Shown piece by piece: positions 1-12,733 of a DNA stretch of 64,000 nucleotides. Position 1 is the stretch's first letter, and each line of letters starts with the position of its first letter. The notes below the pieces were generated by a model that worked only from the letters and a program-made list of their open reading frames with translations, was not told the DNA's origin and ran no database searches. The translations under genes and the position numbers were made by a program. The DNA comes from Armillaria gallica (taxonomy: Eukaryota > Basidiomycota > Agaricomycetes > Agaricales > Physalacriaceae), in the NCBI GenBank assembly GCA_037576215.1, contig JBANDB010000007.1:2387001-2451000 (forward strand). Direction: 5' to 3'.

Positions 1-112
1 CTGATCCGCTCGAGACGAGGGTTCCGGCTGACACAGAGGATGGCTTCGTTCCAGAGACTCGGAAGCTGGGTGGAAAACGTATGCAACGACGGCGCAAGAG
101 ATAAGGCGTGAG

Positions 113-802
113 TTATAGTGGATATGGGGCCCCGGGGTTGAGCTGCTGGTGAATCATCTGAGATACGGAACGCAAGGTGGGCAGATTCCTACGGAAGTAA
201 GTGAACGGGATCTTTTGGATCATATAAATTAAACTGACAAGATCTATCCAACCGGTGATGGCACTGGCCAAACGGACGATGAGGCGCTTCACACCGGCGT
301 GGGTAAGGTATAGACGGGTCGGTTTGCGAATGGTAAGATGCGTGACCGCGTCAAGAGCCTCCAGCGAGTCACACATACGCTCTACTGCAGGGCAGTATGC
401 CTGGTCGGGAAACCGAGGATCGAGGGTGATGTCGAGGGCCTTGACATGACTGCACCGCCGGAAGACCTGGTCGGCGCCATCAAAGATGCCGGTGATGACA
501 ATTCTGCGGACATAACGGGAGAGCCAGGGATAGTGATGCAAGGCGGCCAGGAGGTTCGCCGGCTGTGTGGGGCGTGTCAAATGAATGGTGTGGTAGAAAT
601 GTGGAAGAGATATCCGATAGAAAGCCTTGCAGACGAGCAGGGGGGCCAGACGAGAGCAAACTGGTCGTGGGGAAGTGGGTGGATGAACTGGGGCCCACGC
701 TGGGCACGACACGGCAGGCGTCGGCGTCGCTACGACACAGTACGAGAGGATACGCTCAATCAGCTCCTCTGGGAACGATTCCAGTGAAAGTGCAGTGGCC
801 AT
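113..802 (-). CDS. F-box domain protein (229 aa)
   Basis: Predicted F-box protein, which would act as a substrate adaptor of SCF ubiquitin ligases. The N-terminus carries an F-box-like helix (SFPEELIERILSYC, residues about 8-21), followed by a Pro/Cys-rich spacer and LLVCKAFYRISLPHFYHTI, a typical second half of fungal F-boxes. The rest has loose leucine-rich character (HVKALDITLD, VTHLTIRKP). I chose the ATG at 802 rather than the upstream one at 961 because the F-box begins there and a TATA box lies 87 bp upstream. The frame ends at a stop at 113, close to the window edge, so a further exon beyond it is possible. The target is unknown. The F-box call rests on the motif pattern only. Confidence 0.7.
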   Translation of the reverse strand: MATALSLESFPEELIERILSYCVVATPTPAVSCPAWAPVHPPTSPRPVCSRLAPLLVCKAFYRISLPHFYHTIHLTRPTQPANLLAALHHYPWLSRYVRRIVITGIFDGADQVFRRCSHVKALDITLDPRFPDQAYCPAVERMCDSLEALDAVTHLTIRKPTRLYLTHAGVKRLIVRLASAITGWIDLVSLIYMIQKIPFTYFRRNLPTLRSVSQMIHQQLNPGAPYPL

Positions 803-3628
803 TTGAAGTGAAGTGATGATGGTAGTGGAAAGAAAGTAAAAAAAGGAGGAATCGGACCCCTCTATCGTGACAGCGTATCTTTCCAGGGTATATAAACCTG
901 TCGGGTAGCAACAACCGGACGAGTTACCCAAGTTCGAAGGAGGATTCCGTAAAGTCGTCAATTATTCGTGGCAGTGGTGGGCGAAAGGCGGGGAAGGAAG
1001 CTCGAGGGACCGATATTCTGGTCGCTTTCCAAAAGGGGTAAATATACGTTCGAGGACGGCGTGATCGGCATCGGCTTGATCTCCGAGCCTCAGTACCCTT
1101 CACGACGCGGCGTTTGCACTCTGCGATGATATACCGGTGTGCCTTGTGGTGCTCAAAACAACTCTAGGCTCAAAGCTTGTACCCTTAGTATAGTCCAACG
1201 TTTTCGTTTCCGAGGCTTTACCTTCTCTCTGTTCAATAAACTTAACGTAGAGTGACAACTAATATGTCCCATATCGTCAGCTGCGTGGAGGTCGAGAGCC
1301 TAAAAGATTTGGAACGGCCGCCCCCTGACGGAATATTCCCCGGCCGCCAGCGCTTATCCTCTAGCCTTGGACGAAGCAGAATAATACTGGCTCTAACTCT
1401 TTTAGTGATACGATAATATCCACCCATTCAACTAGGGACCAGATTTTTCCGGCCAATTCTGATCCTAACCCACCGTAGTATGGTCTTATCTATCTCGCAT
1501 CTAGAAATTTTCATTCACCCCTTCCATTATAGTCCAGAAAAACATGCGGCCTGTCCATGACAGAATCTGTTCTATGCTCTGCTTCTAGCGTCGATCACTG
1601 CACGCTCATTGCCCCCAAGTACTTTCCTACGATGGAGTTCACATGTCGTAAAAGATCGAAATGAAAAGCTCGGCTAGATAATGTATCGGATGCAGAAGAC
1701 ATTGTGGCTGCACTACCACTATCCCGACTATGGGATACTCGGCCTCGTGGTCTGTAAAAAACCCGGAAGGATAAGAAACGAATTAGATCCAGTCCTCACT
1801 ACGACACGGATTGGTTGCTCACCCAAGGGTCCAACTTGTACCCGGGCGTAGCGACTGGTTGGATAACGTTCGCATCTCGAAATGTCATTGTCCATTTATC
1901 CCTTATTCTTCGCACCCATCTCTGACCCCATGCAACCACCTGGGGCCCAAGTGGCGCAGAACTGTCAATCACTGCACACCAGGGGCGTAGTAAAAACCCT
2001 AGAGGTTCTGGCAGGAAATAAAGTTTTAGAGGCAACGCAAAAAGAAAAACATGTCCGCAGCGGAACAGCTCCCGAGTGTGGGAAGTAATCATAGCGATTT
2101 CTATCAGTTCTCGCAGCTGTGGAACCACTCGGAGGATATTTCGGTGGAAACCTTTGCCTGCCAGTGATTCAAACAAAACTTTCAATTGAATGTGAACCTG
2201 GTCGTCTTTCAATGAAGCAGGCGTTTCATGTCTGTGTTTGATTCACCGCAAAACCGTAAGGATGACTCTGTGACCCTATGGTCGCCAGACTCTGGGAACC
2301 GTCCGCATGGTGAAGCGAGCCGTGTTATACCCACAATGGCCTGGGCGTACTTGCATCGTTGTTGCATCGGGGAGCTCCTTCGATGCCGGAGGGGGGAATA
2401 AGCGCGGGTCCTGGAGTAGTAGGGCCCAGGAACCCTGCCCTATCACGCGCCCGTCCGTCAGGATGAGAGGGTAGACGCCAAGAACAGGTGCCCGAAGCGC
2501 ATGTTCTTGTGCACAAGGAGCGACGGCGTAGACGAGGAGAAAAAGGCGTCAAGATATAGGGACTCCATCGGGGTGCGCAACAAAGAGGGAGATGAGAGGC
2601 CGGAATCAATTTCGGGGCATACGTCCGGATTCGCTGCTGTAAGTGGATACCACCCCGAGTCTGCGCAGAGAGACATGTTTTTACGTGTTGGAAGGAATCC
2701 GTACCTATGGCCTGGAGTTTGACGACGGTTTGGCCCACCGAGTGGGAAGGGGGAAAGTTGCCGCAACTCTACACCCGCACGTGCCGCGGTATATCATTGT
2801 CCTGGCTGGGACGCAAGCACTAAGCACCTGTGCCTAACTCCATCAGCGACACCTTGAAATGTTACGGGCGTGACAAACTGATGGAACTTCGAGATGGAGT
2901 ATGTAGCCATAAGAACGATAGCAGATCACAGGGGTCTGAAATCCTGGGTAAACACGTTAGACTTCGCAAAACTGAGCTTAGTGTCAGCATACCGAGCAGG
3001 TAACGAACCAAATCCTTTGTATAAGCCCTCTTCAGGACCGCTCGCTGGAGATGCATATCGCTCGCTGCTGACGCGACGAGAACGGAAAAGCGTCAAAATG
3101 AAGTGGAGGACATACGCAAGAATCCTACATCCTGCACGCGTTTCGAAAGCTGGTTAGATATACATACAGTTACACGGTGATTCCCCTGAAAACAATGTGA
3201 CAAATCTTCAAAAACACATGAAGACAGTTAGATCAATCGGCCTCTGGTACGTCTTTCCTGAATGCGGGCATGCAGGTTTGGTATCTCCATTCCGACGCAT
3301 GGTAAAATCCTGAAGGAGGTACCGTCCTGCCGGTTACTAAGTGAAAGTAACCGGATCCTGCTAAAAGCCCGGCCAATTTAGCACGATGCATACTGCCTGT
3401 CTCATCTTGTCACAGCACGACAGCTACATCCTGGGGCCAAGAAAGAAGGCCACAATGGTGCCTACGTCAACAACAGATGACCCAAAGACTGACAGCGCAG
3501 GTCCGAAGATACGAGCGAATTGCAGACATTCCACAGAATTGAAAGAGTCGATAAGCCAAAAGAACGGTACAGGTGAAAAACATTGAATCCGACAATAACA
3601 TAAAGGGATAAGGGATAGCTGGTATGAT
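803..3628. other. Intergenic stretch without a recognisable gene
   Basis: Apart from the TATA box of the F-box gene I see no supported gene. Several open frames of 60-140 codons exist on both strands (for example 1799-2212 and 2325-2738, minus), but none shows a known motif or a convincing intron pattern. Confidence 0.4.
889..896 (-). promoter_or_regulatory. TATA box of the F-box gene
   Basis: TATATAAA on the + strand, read as TTTATATA on the minus strand, lies 87 bp upstream of the chosen ATG at 802. It supports the downstream start over the one at 961, which would place the TATA element inside the coding region. Confidence 0.55.
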
Positions 3629-4614
3629 CTAAGCGCTCGTCTTGCGCGCACAACGTAAGCTGGCGCCACAAAACTGCGCCAATATAATCCACAGCAAGAC
3701 CTGCGTATATTTAGCCAACCAACTAATATCTGACAAAGGAAAGAACATACCAGCCCCGCCAAGATACCAAGTCCCAGTACTTTCTTATTCTTCCACCACA
3801 TTTGCCTTCGTACACTCCTCGCTCCACGTCTGAACGCAGTCGCCTGACCAGCCATAGCGTCAGTCTTATCGACGAGAAGCTCAATTCGCTCTCCCCTGCT
3901 CAGGATCTGCTCGACGTTCTGCACCATGATGTCCTTGACCTGGTTGAGCTCTGTTTGTGCTCGAGTAAGTTCGTCGGACGGTGGTGCGGTGTTATAGGTG
4001 TGCATTAGTGATGATATGGTAGGTCCGAACGTGCCTTGAAGGCCATAGGCGGGCATATCATCAGAAGACGAGGATGAGGGCGCTGAAGTGAACTAGGGAT
4101 AATGTTGGTGTTTTTCGGGGGGAAAAGGAGTAAATTATGGACGTACCTTTCGTTGCAATTCAGCTAAGAAAGCAAAGGGCATCCTCCTGCCAGTTCTCAA
4201 TTCAGTACTGCAGCAATACGGAGAACCCAAAAATGGTCGCACCTTCCAGCAGAGTCATCCGCCATGACCAAGTATGTAAATCCTCCCTCGGAAACATAAT
4301 GAAAGAGATATTGTTCCCAGACGTAGGTGAGTTTACTGAAAGCGTTCGTAGTCAGCACAGGCGCAGTAGAAGGCAATTTGGCCCGACCTGTTGTTTGGTG
4401 GGATCTTTGACAGTATAGTTTGCGTAGCTACGAAGCACGTTAGATGCAGCCACAATACAAGCCTTTCCTTGCTCACCTTGAGAGAAATCCCGTTTCCCTG
4501 CTTTGTGTTCAGCGAGAATTGTTGAGCCCTGTGCCACGAGAGCGTGTATCTGTTAGAAAAGCAGTAGATGAGGTAAAGTTATTTTTCAGGCAGTGTACGG
4601 CGCACCAGTGACAT
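3629..4614 (-). CDS. Longin R-SNARE, VAMP7/Nyv1 type (222 aa, 7 exons)
   Basis: Vesicle SNARE expected to drive endosome/vacuole fusion. Exons (minus): 4614-4606, 4549-4477, 4427-4388, 4335-4243, 4186-4147, 4092-3751, 3700-3629, all with GT-AG introns and kept frame. The longin domain (residues 1 to about 95) shows IHALVAQGSTILAEH, ILSKIPPNNSKLTY and LFHYVSEGGFTYLVMADD, the standard VAMP7 pattern. The SNARE motif covers about 125-185 with the zero-layer Arg at about 151 (ILSRGERIELLVDKTD) and the WWKNKK juxtamembrane signature. A C-terminal anchor follows (VLGLGILAGLVLLWIILAQ) with a short luminal tail. The first exon encodes only Met-Ser-Leu, so simple ORF finding misses the N-terminus. The gene is complete. 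I avoid a symbol because fungal Nyv1/VAMP7 naming is ambiguous. Confidence 0.93.
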
Positions 4615-6263
4615 TGCTACGTGTGGGTGATAGTTGGTGGTAAGGTGCGCTGCGGTCAGTTTCGATGGACGTCATCGACTTGTTTGGAAGTATTATCCCA
4701 CGGATCATGTAACCCGCGTACTCAACCTGAACTTGCTCTTCGCAGTTCGTTCTTATGAATTGACATTCCACATATATGCGCTCAAGCTCGGTGTCACTCG
4801 TGCTTAACGTTAACGCTCAACCGAACTATTGATGATTTCAATTGGCATCTGCATTCTTCTACCCTTGATCAGATCGTCGACGTCCGAACGCTCATCGTTG
4901 AATCGCTGACTTGACCAAGTATCGATTTCGCATCAGATGCATAGTTCCATTTCTCCAACTTGAACAACGCGCTAGCGCTAAGCGTGACAGATGCCTGATG
5001 GAACCAGCTTATGGTCTAGGCCCTCGGTGCCATACGGCTCGTCGAGCCATTGTTTTGATTGCAAATTTCCTGAGCTTAATTCGAACGTCCAGCACAGTCC
5101 AGCACCCACTATATGGGCGATTCCGCCCGTCTCGGATCTGACTATGACTCACTTTTATTCCCCCGCTCACCTACCGTCAGGGTGGATTGGCAGCGGCTAA
5201 GAAATAAATGTCTATTTACGAAAGGACCGAACTTCAGTAAGTCTTCATTTAGTTGCCGCTTTTCCAAATTCCCCGCTGAGTTTCACCGACTTGGTGACCC
5301 TGGCACTCCTGGCATCGAGGCGCACTGAGGTTCATCATGATGGTTACGATAAACTGCGGCAAACGGGTGTCCCTGGATCCTCTACTCACGATGTTTCACA
5401 GTATACAGTTCTATTACGCCATGCTAGCGCTATGGGAATTACGATGTTCTACGGCCTCTGTTTGCCCTTGCATCGTCGACGTTAACCAGTAGTCATCAAA
5501 GGATGTACCAGCTCCTGGAATAATAACTTTTGGTACCATAGAGGTAATAACTGCTGGTCCTCTTTTTGCGAAAGATTTCAGTCCGAATAACGGCATCCAT
5601 CACACGGTCCCGCCGGCATCTCTGATTCTACAGCGCCAGTAGCATCAACAGCATCAACAGGGAGAATCCCCTTACTTAGATCACAAATGATACCGTGACA
5701 CCTTTTTTCGTGTGACGTGTCAAGGTGTAGCAGGAGGCCTTCGTACAACCCCGTACTTTCGCCTAACAATATATGTTGCGTGTCGTCAACATCTGAATAT
5801 CATCAGCATCAGCATCATAAAATCATTTCCAACGTGTTTCATTCGTTGGTTCTGAGTGGAAGTTCAAAGTTTGGACCAATCTACTGCGATATTATGATTT
5901 AGCACTTATTCCTTACCCCTGCCTCAGAAAGGTTCGCGGGTTTGGCAATAGGAAGAACAACGCGCTTTCGTGCCAACTTCGTGCCACGATTGTACGGCAT
6001 CATTGTGCCGAAGTAACTTGACAGTATTTGATATACCCCGTGACTGTTACGTGATCCTTCAACCCCTGTGTCACGCCTGTCACAGTCGAGGCAAGTTCTG
6101 TTTTTCCACTTTTCGCCTCTTTCCGCCTTTTTCCCTAGTCCCCTTCTCGCTTGCGACGTCCACGTCCTGGTACGACCGAGTACCACCACTTTCTTTCAAG
6201 ATATCGACGCTCTCTTACCGACCCTGAAAATCCTCTCTTTTTCGACGACTTAATATAAAAATC
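4615..6263. other. Intergenic stretch, no clear gene
   Basis: Sequence between two divergently transcribed genes. Open frames here (for example 5578-5769 minus and 5970-6227 plus) have no recognised domain. The last few hundred bases presumably hold the promoter of the membrane protein that starts at 6264. An AT-rich run (taatataaaaatc) directly precedes that ATG. Confidence 0.4.
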
Positions 6264-7816
6264 ATGTCCCATCATCAATTCGAACGGCGCGAATGGAGGA
6301 AAATCCACGTAAATCGGCAAGCAATGGGCGGGAATCTGGCGCCTACGACGTCGGGAACGACTGGTATGTTCATCCTTCATTTAATTGTAGCAGGGAATCA
6401 TCTGTTGGATAGCTGCGACTTCTGCCGCGGCTGAGACGACGACCTCGCCGACCTCGACTTCGACTTCTGCGACCTCGGAAAGCACCACAACCAGCACATC
6501 TACCTCGACGACCCCCACTTCCACCTTGACGTCGACGTCGACGACTCCTTTGACGACGCCGACCACATCGAGCACTTCGACCACCTTATCTACCTCGGTC
6601 ATATCTACTACCTCAAGCAGTAGCACTACGTCAACTGCTAGCACTTCTACAACAAGCAGTGCTAGTCCAGTCACGACTGCCAACGTCCGTATATTCCATT
6701 TCGATTCAGATCGATTCTAACATGTCCGATAGACGGCTGTGACCACTCAAGCTCCCACAACTACTTCTAGTCATTCCTCGGTTCTCACGACTCAAACGGT
6801 AACCAAGTCTACTCATGTGTCCTTGTCCTCGTCGGCGAGTGCTAGTGCCAGCGCCAGCTCTACAGCCAGCGCTGACACCGGTATGAGTACAGGCACTATC
6901 ATCGGTGTTGGTATCGGTTGTTTAGTCGGTATTGCCTTCGTCGTAATCGTCATTGGATTCCTCATTGTAAGCTTTTTTCTTGCATCTCAGTAGTGCTCTC
7001 ATTCACACTGTACACTAGCGTCGTTGGCGTCGCCACAGAGAGGATAAGGATGTATTCGATGCCTCTCAGTTCCGTCACTCTGCTGTACTCCTTGACGACG
7101 GCATTTCAATGTCCGGGGATTCCGGCCGTGGAGGCTCAGGATGGAACAGCCATCTGAGGCCTCCAACCATGATTGAGCGTCACGTCAATAACAGCCCTGC
7201 GTCGTTCACTCAGGCTCAGTACGGATACGGTACGCAACAACCGACTTCACCTACCTCCTTCTCTCCGGGTCAGATAGTGGGACCTAGGCCTTTCAACGAA
7301 ATGGACATCCCCTCCGGGGGCTTTGATAACGATCCTTTCGCAGCGGCTGCGTATAGCAGAGATCCCTCTGTGATCAGCCAGCAGATGGGTGGCCACGACT
7401 CGTACTTGAATATGCAACCTTCTCAGATTGAGGCGCAGCTTAACAGGGAGTCCTCTCAGACTTACCACGCCGATCCGTTCCAGCAGCAACAGGAAGCGCA
7501 GTACGTTGACTTGAACAGGGTTCCCTCAGTTGGAAGCGCCGGTTCGGTTGGTGTTGCTGTCACCACGCCCACTCAGGAGGTTTCTCACGACTCCTCTATG
7601 GCGCCTTTCACTTCCTCGTCAGAGAACGCGAAGCCGGCTGTTACATCGCCCCTTGCTCGGGAAGTTACCCAACCCGGTTTCGCTCCCACATCCCAGTCCA
7701 CTCCCACTACCAACGAGTCCGTCACGGCATCTCGAAACCCCGCCCCTGTAGGCTCCAAGAGGCCGGACACGGTCTACACCGTGTATGACCCTGAAGATGC
7801 CTACGGTGGAATGTGA
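6264..7816 (+). CDS. Ser/Thr-rich single-pass membrane protein (467 aa, 4 exons)
   Basis: Exons: 6264-6363, 6413-6684, 6733-6966, 7019-7816. After a short basic N-terminus, residues about 35-178 are almost entirely Thr, Ser and Ala, the kind of heavily O-mannosylated rod found in fungal wall-stress sensors. A transmembrane helix follows (about 179-202, GTIIGVGIGCLVGIAFVVIVIGFLI), then a basic stop-transfer (RRWRRHR) and a ~260-residue Gln/Ser/Pro-rich cytoplasmic tail ending in YTVYDPEDAYGGM. This is the layout of Mid2/Wsc-type sensors and related agaricomycete proteins, but no WSC cysteine domain is present and the predicted N-terminus has no evident signal peptide. A missed upstream exon is possible. 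Role inferred: surface sensing or wall integrity. Confidence 0.75.
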
Positions 7817-8525
7817 GCGTAAAACTGTACCCTTTATTTAATAATCCACACCCTGTCTTCTCTTCATATTACCTTTTCTTAGTGATTTCAGATGCTGGTA
7901 CATTTACGATGGAATATTTATTATACGTCTTCTTTTGGGGCATGTCGTCCGTGTTGTATATATTCATCGTAACGTATCTTATTTTCATTCATTCTGTTAC
8001 ATGATACCCGTTTTCTGTTATTATGATTGCAGCAGTAGCTTAAGCAATATATGTGTGGGTGAAAAATAGCGTAGCCTGTTCTTGAACGCAATGCATTTAC
8101 GGTACATAACAAACTATATCGGGTTTCGTTAGCCTTGGCCGACTGTTGGCATAGCGCAGTCGCAGAGATGGGAGAGTTGTTCATTCTGCGCTGAACATCT
8201 AATCATTTCTCCAGTTCCTTGCGCCCTAGTCACCGAGATGTACTGACTTATTTAAGTAGAACGGTCACCGTCCTTTCATCGGCAATGGATACTAACACAA
8301 TTGACGGATATCCTTTCTTGCGTGGTTTCCTGACGCGATGTTGTGTTCAAGAGCACCGTCCCACCATCTCGAAGGTTTGCCCTTCATCGAAAAAGTGTGC
8401 ATAGTACATCTTGCAGCACCATCATGGCATAACCATCCTGCAGGAGTCATTCTCTTCAGATACTGCCTTGCTTCTGTACGAGATCTGGTAGTACCAGCAT
8501 TGCGTCAGCATTTACAAACAGTAGT
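7817..8525. other. Convergent intergenic region
   Basis: Lies between the 3' ends of the membrane-protein gene (+) and the alcohol dehydrogenase gene (-). AT-rich, with no supported gene. It probably contains both 3' untranslated regions. Confidence 0.5.
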
Positions 8526-10200
8526 TTATTTCCAAGGATCAAATATAACCTTTCCGACTTCTCCCTTTTCGAATGCTCGATACATTTCCGGGGCCTCGTC
8601 AAACCCAACAATCCTGTCAACTAGGCTGCTAGCATCACCGACGCCTCCAAAGACGTCTTGTCGCTTCACTGTAGCAATACTTGAGTGTACGATCATCAAG
8701 ACAGAAACCATAGATTCTCACCCAATAACTCGAAAGCAGGAGGGAACATAGTTCGCGCAGGACATCTTCCGAACTCGAGAGATACGTTCTTGTTATACAG
8801 CTGTCGTCCTGTGAATGGAACTTGATTTGCTCCATGAACTCCTACAGATATGATTGCACCAAAGTCTCGGACGAGGTCATAGGCGAGGCTAAGCGCGCTG
8901 TTATTACCGACCACCTGGAATATAGTACATCAGTGTCAAGCATAACGAGATGACTTCAGCCTTACCTCAAGAACGGCGGTACATCCTACACCAGATGTCC
9001 ACGCCTGAACCTTGGTCTTGGCATCTTCGATCGACGCAACGATAAACTCTCCCGAGCCTCTACCATCTGGGGAGATCTTCGAATAGACGGCTACCATCTT
9101 CTCTCTCCTGCTCTCAATAGGATCAATAGCGACGACACGGAAAGGGTACTGTCCAGTGGAAAGTAGGTCAAGCAGGCTGACCGCTGCACAGATCCCCACA
9201 GGACCCAAGCCCACAATCGCAAATGTGAGCGTTTTATCCTCTTGCACAAGGGCGTCTTGCTTGGAGGGAAGATCTTTCAATGGGAAGAAATTCAACGGAC
9301 ATGGCCTTCCCGTGAGAGCCGTCAGGACCTTTGGGTGGCTTAGAGCCTGCATGGCAGCGAATACTCCAGTTGGAAGGATATCAGCGAGAAGGACAAGCGA
9401 GCTCTCAGATACTTTATCGAAGGCTGCGGTGGTAGTCTTGTCTGATAGAGAGGTAGACCATGAACTGGTGTCACTGAGACTGTAGAGCGTCCCCCCAGCC
9501 TTTGGCACACGTACATATTGTGCCTGGCCTCCTTCGAGCGCCGGGGAACCAAAGAGGGCGCCGTGAGGGCATCGACAAGTGTACCCGAGTCGGCAAACAC
9601 TTGAAGAGGGTATATGGTCAGCCGATGCTTCGAATGCAGATTCTATCGGACTGACCTGCATTCACCGCAGCTTACGGTGAACGGAGAGACAACCTTGTCA
9701 CCCACCTTCAAGGCGGAGTATAGGTCTGGGCGCCCTTGCGCTGGTCCTCCGTAGCTCGAGCCGAGTTTCACCACTTCGCCGATGAACTCGTGTCCGCAGA
9801 TATGGCTGTTCGTTTGAGCACTAAGTCGTTACTGTGCTATTTGTCCTACTCACACTTTAGTAACGCCTGCGTGCCCTCGATAGATGTGTAGATCGCTCCC
9901 TGATCGCAATCATTGATCGGCTGTCCGATGTGAAGGAATCGCTGTTGTAGTTGACGTACCACAGAGAGCTGCCAACTATGCAATATAGGCATCTTGGATG
10001 AGAAGTCGCAGATGGATAGTCTCACCTTTACTTTCACGATCGCGTCATCTGGTGCGTCGATTCTACGAGTGCCGATTTCAAATCGTATAGAGAAACACTA
10101 CGATTGTATGAACGCACTCTGGAACGGGAACCTCTTCAACTCGTATGTCGAACGAGGGAGGGTACCATCGAACGGCGCTTTGGGATGTCGGTGAGGTCAT
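8526..10200 (-). CDS. Zinc-dependent alcohol dehydrogenase, MDR family (433 aa, 8 exons)
   Basis: Medium-chain NAD(P)-dependent alcohol dehydrogenase. Exons (minus): 10200-10118, 10062-10026, 9975-9960, 9899-9854, 9805-9656, 9599-8966, 8914-8722, 8668-8526, with frame preserved throughout. Catalytic zinc ligands are visible as Cys45 (ALCGSDLH) and His66 (CGHEFIGE). The structural zinc lobe has the canonical CxxCxxCx7C (Cys107, 110, 113, 121). The Rossmann signature GLGPVG is at 241-246. About 60 residues separate the zinc lobe from the Rossmann fold, making it longer than a 350-380 residue ADH; formaldehyde-dehydrogenase-like and fungal GroES-like oxidoreductases share this size. The substrate cannot be read from the sequence. 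The second exon codes for just 12 residues and the third for about five, so automated models may fail here. Confidence 0.93.
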
Positions 10201-10785
10201 CGCGGTTTGGAGCAACTTTGATTTCCAATTCGATATCCTGATACCGCGGGCCCTGAAATGAGCTGCGGAACTGAGCACCCATATCTTGTAATCCCGCTAC
10301 TGACTTCCTTTGCGGCCTAAGTCCACTGACAAGGGTTCAACGAATACTCAACTTTGGCAGGTGGCGAATGGTATTAGAAGTTCTTCCGAGTCAAGGAGAT
10401 GGGCTGAAGGGCAAACATTTCAAAGACGAACTACTAAATTGGAGTGTTTTGAGAGTGAACGCTACGTTGAACAAAACAACAAAGGTCTGGGTTAAAGGCA
10501 ACAGTCAAAGATATTCGGGGCAGAGTTCCGGTGGTAATTCGAATCAGGGCGGCTATTACATCACTGGGAGTCTTCCTTCGTACTCTCTATCAAGCGCGAA
10601 TATACGGTCTATCTCACGTTGATCTCCCGGGAATTCAATTGCAAACATACTTTCCAGAGGCAATACTGAAGGCTATAGATCGTCCTGTTGTAGACTAGTC
10701 CTCGCTTTCAGGTTCCAAATTATCTATGGCAAAGGCGCGGCGCAAGGACTGATTTCTGACGATTAAGCTGATTCCGACTCGATCC
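10201..10785. other. Intergenic region upstream of the alcohol dehydrogenase
   Basis: Holds the presumed promoter of the ADH gene and the 3' flank of the DUF6534-like gene. I found no TATA box or open frame with a recognisable product. Confidence 0.4.
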
Positions 10786-12733
10786 TCATAGATATAACGA
10801 TGGGCTAGCAGTCCATTTGTCAGTTGTCGTTGAGTGAGTGTGCGGTCCGCATACCATCTCCGTTTCCCTGCTACACTCGCATTCAGATGTAAATCTCAGC
10901 TGAGATTCACCTTTTGGTTCCAGGAATGGGGAGCTCTGAATCTTTCGGAGCTCTTTTCGTGCATTAAGCCTAGACACTCGAGTAAGTCGCCAGAGTTCAC
11001 CAATGACGATGTTTGGTACACACATCGCTAACAAAGAGTTGATAAACACTGCGGATAAGCAAATGCGTCAGAATTCTTGAATCTGTGACGAAGGACTGAC
11101 ATCTGGGCTTGATGAGATCGATCTCAATGAATATGAGTGTATTTGGCAACATGAGAAACTGCGTCAATCATGAACGTGAGATCGGATGGCCCATAACAAT
11201 TGGCACATACTGTTATAAGAGTGGCGATAGAGCACACGCTGCATACTTCGGTAAACCGGTTGCATAAGCTTATAAGTCGTCTCTCACCTAGTGACCAACC
11301 CAGATATCAGGATCAGCCGCATCAGCGCGACCAACATGGAAACAGTGCTGTATTTACACAATATCAATGTCATAACCTGGGAGAACAAGCTGGATTACGG
11401 ACTTGGGGAACATTGAAGCAACCCTGCTTCTGTTCAGATAATAGCACATGGTGATCGATATGAGAAAATCAACTGCTGTGCTCGTCGAGAACACCGCGAT
11501 TATTTCATTCTATTTTCAAGTGAGACACAAGATCGAAGAACGATTGGATGCATGCTCACTTTGACAGCAGGAATGTCGGAGAACTTGGAAACACTGTAAC
11601 TGTTAAAAGTGTCTTAGATTATCGATAATAATCATTTAGTGTAATCACAAAATCTTACGCTCCGTAAACCATATCTGATGAGAAGAGGAATGTGAAATGT
11701 ACTGGTCAACAAATGCAGCACAAACTTACAAATTCCAGGGCCTATGGAAGTGAGGGGTAAATTATCGAGGCTGAAACTGCTACCAACTAGAAAGCATCCG
11801 AGGTTCACATACCAACATTGCAAGCCGTGATGAGGGCCTACAAAGCAATTGCAGTTGAAAAGAATACATGATAATCAGTAAGACAAACTTACAAGAAACC
11901 AGGGTATAACTCGGCTGAGATGAAAGTATTGTCGGACTGGTCATCGGCAAGTGTTAGCAGAGAGTCAACGCGAAAAGCCAATGTGTGACCTTTCCACAGT
12001 CGTATGGCATATATACTGCCAAAATGAGTTTTCATGAAGCAACCAAAGCTTAGGAGTAACGCACGCTTGGACCACTACTTTGACCAACATCTGAACAGCA
12101 TATCAATCTAATTTTGTCCATGAGTTTAAGATTGTGGGATACGCACTCCAAGAAGAATATGCAACTACCCAGGCCGACAAGACATTAACCGCCATAGCCA
12201 TAGCCAGAAAATCATGATACAAACCTTGCAGCTCCTGTCATGCCAGATACGGTCAGGGAAACGATGCAGTGAATCGTGAGATGTACCAAATGTTATCAAG
12301 TTGATCCAAAGCTACGAATTTGCCCACAATACGAGTCTCAATGAGAAGGAAATACAATGCGTGAGTGCTAACTGCGATATCTAATGTATCGAGGACACTG
12401 TGTATTCATCAGAGGTCTCGTTAAACTCATAAGTCGGAACTGCTCACCAAATAACCGCCACCTGTTCGACAAACACCTCAAGCTCAATTGAGAGAATAAA
12501 AGTATAGGCAACACGCACAGCGAGTCGATAGGGCAACCAGTCATTTGGGTATTGCTTGAAGTACCAGATGGACTGGAGATTTAACATCCCAGATAGACTG
12601 CTCATCCATGGTCCGCCGTCAGTCAGCTGAGGACAGACGGGACTGAAGCTTACATGGCAGAAAGGATGGCCCCAACAAGAATTGCCCCGAACGTGACACC
12701 GAGTAGCGGGATTGGTACAGGATTCAAATCCAT
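10786..12733 (-). CDS. DUF6534-type multi-pass membrane protein (many exons)
   Basis: Matches the large basidiomycete family of ~330-residue integral membrane proteins annotated as DUF6534, of unknown function. Recognisable exons in order include the start (MDLNPVPIPLLGVTFGAIL, 12733-12654), NLQSIWYFKQYPNDW (12597-12519), a 14-nt exon (12461-12448), LDTLDIAVSTHALYF (from 12397), the VQAIYAIRLWK block near 12.06 kb, STAVDFLISITMCYYLNRSR near 11.48 kb, LMLPNTLIFIEIDLIKP near 11.12 kb, and FINSLLAM joined to LNARKELRKI near 11.0 kb. The last two are the family hallmark. About 14 very short exons are implied. The exon between about 12.3 and 12.1 kb could not be fixed with certainty, so an error or decay there is possible. 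The tail is hydrophilic and variable. Confidence 0.75.

Noticed and set aside
6381..6683. Valine-rich 100-codon frame on the minus strand
   Set aside because: It is the mirror of the Thr/Ser repeat coding region on the plus strand, which has good intron and domain support.
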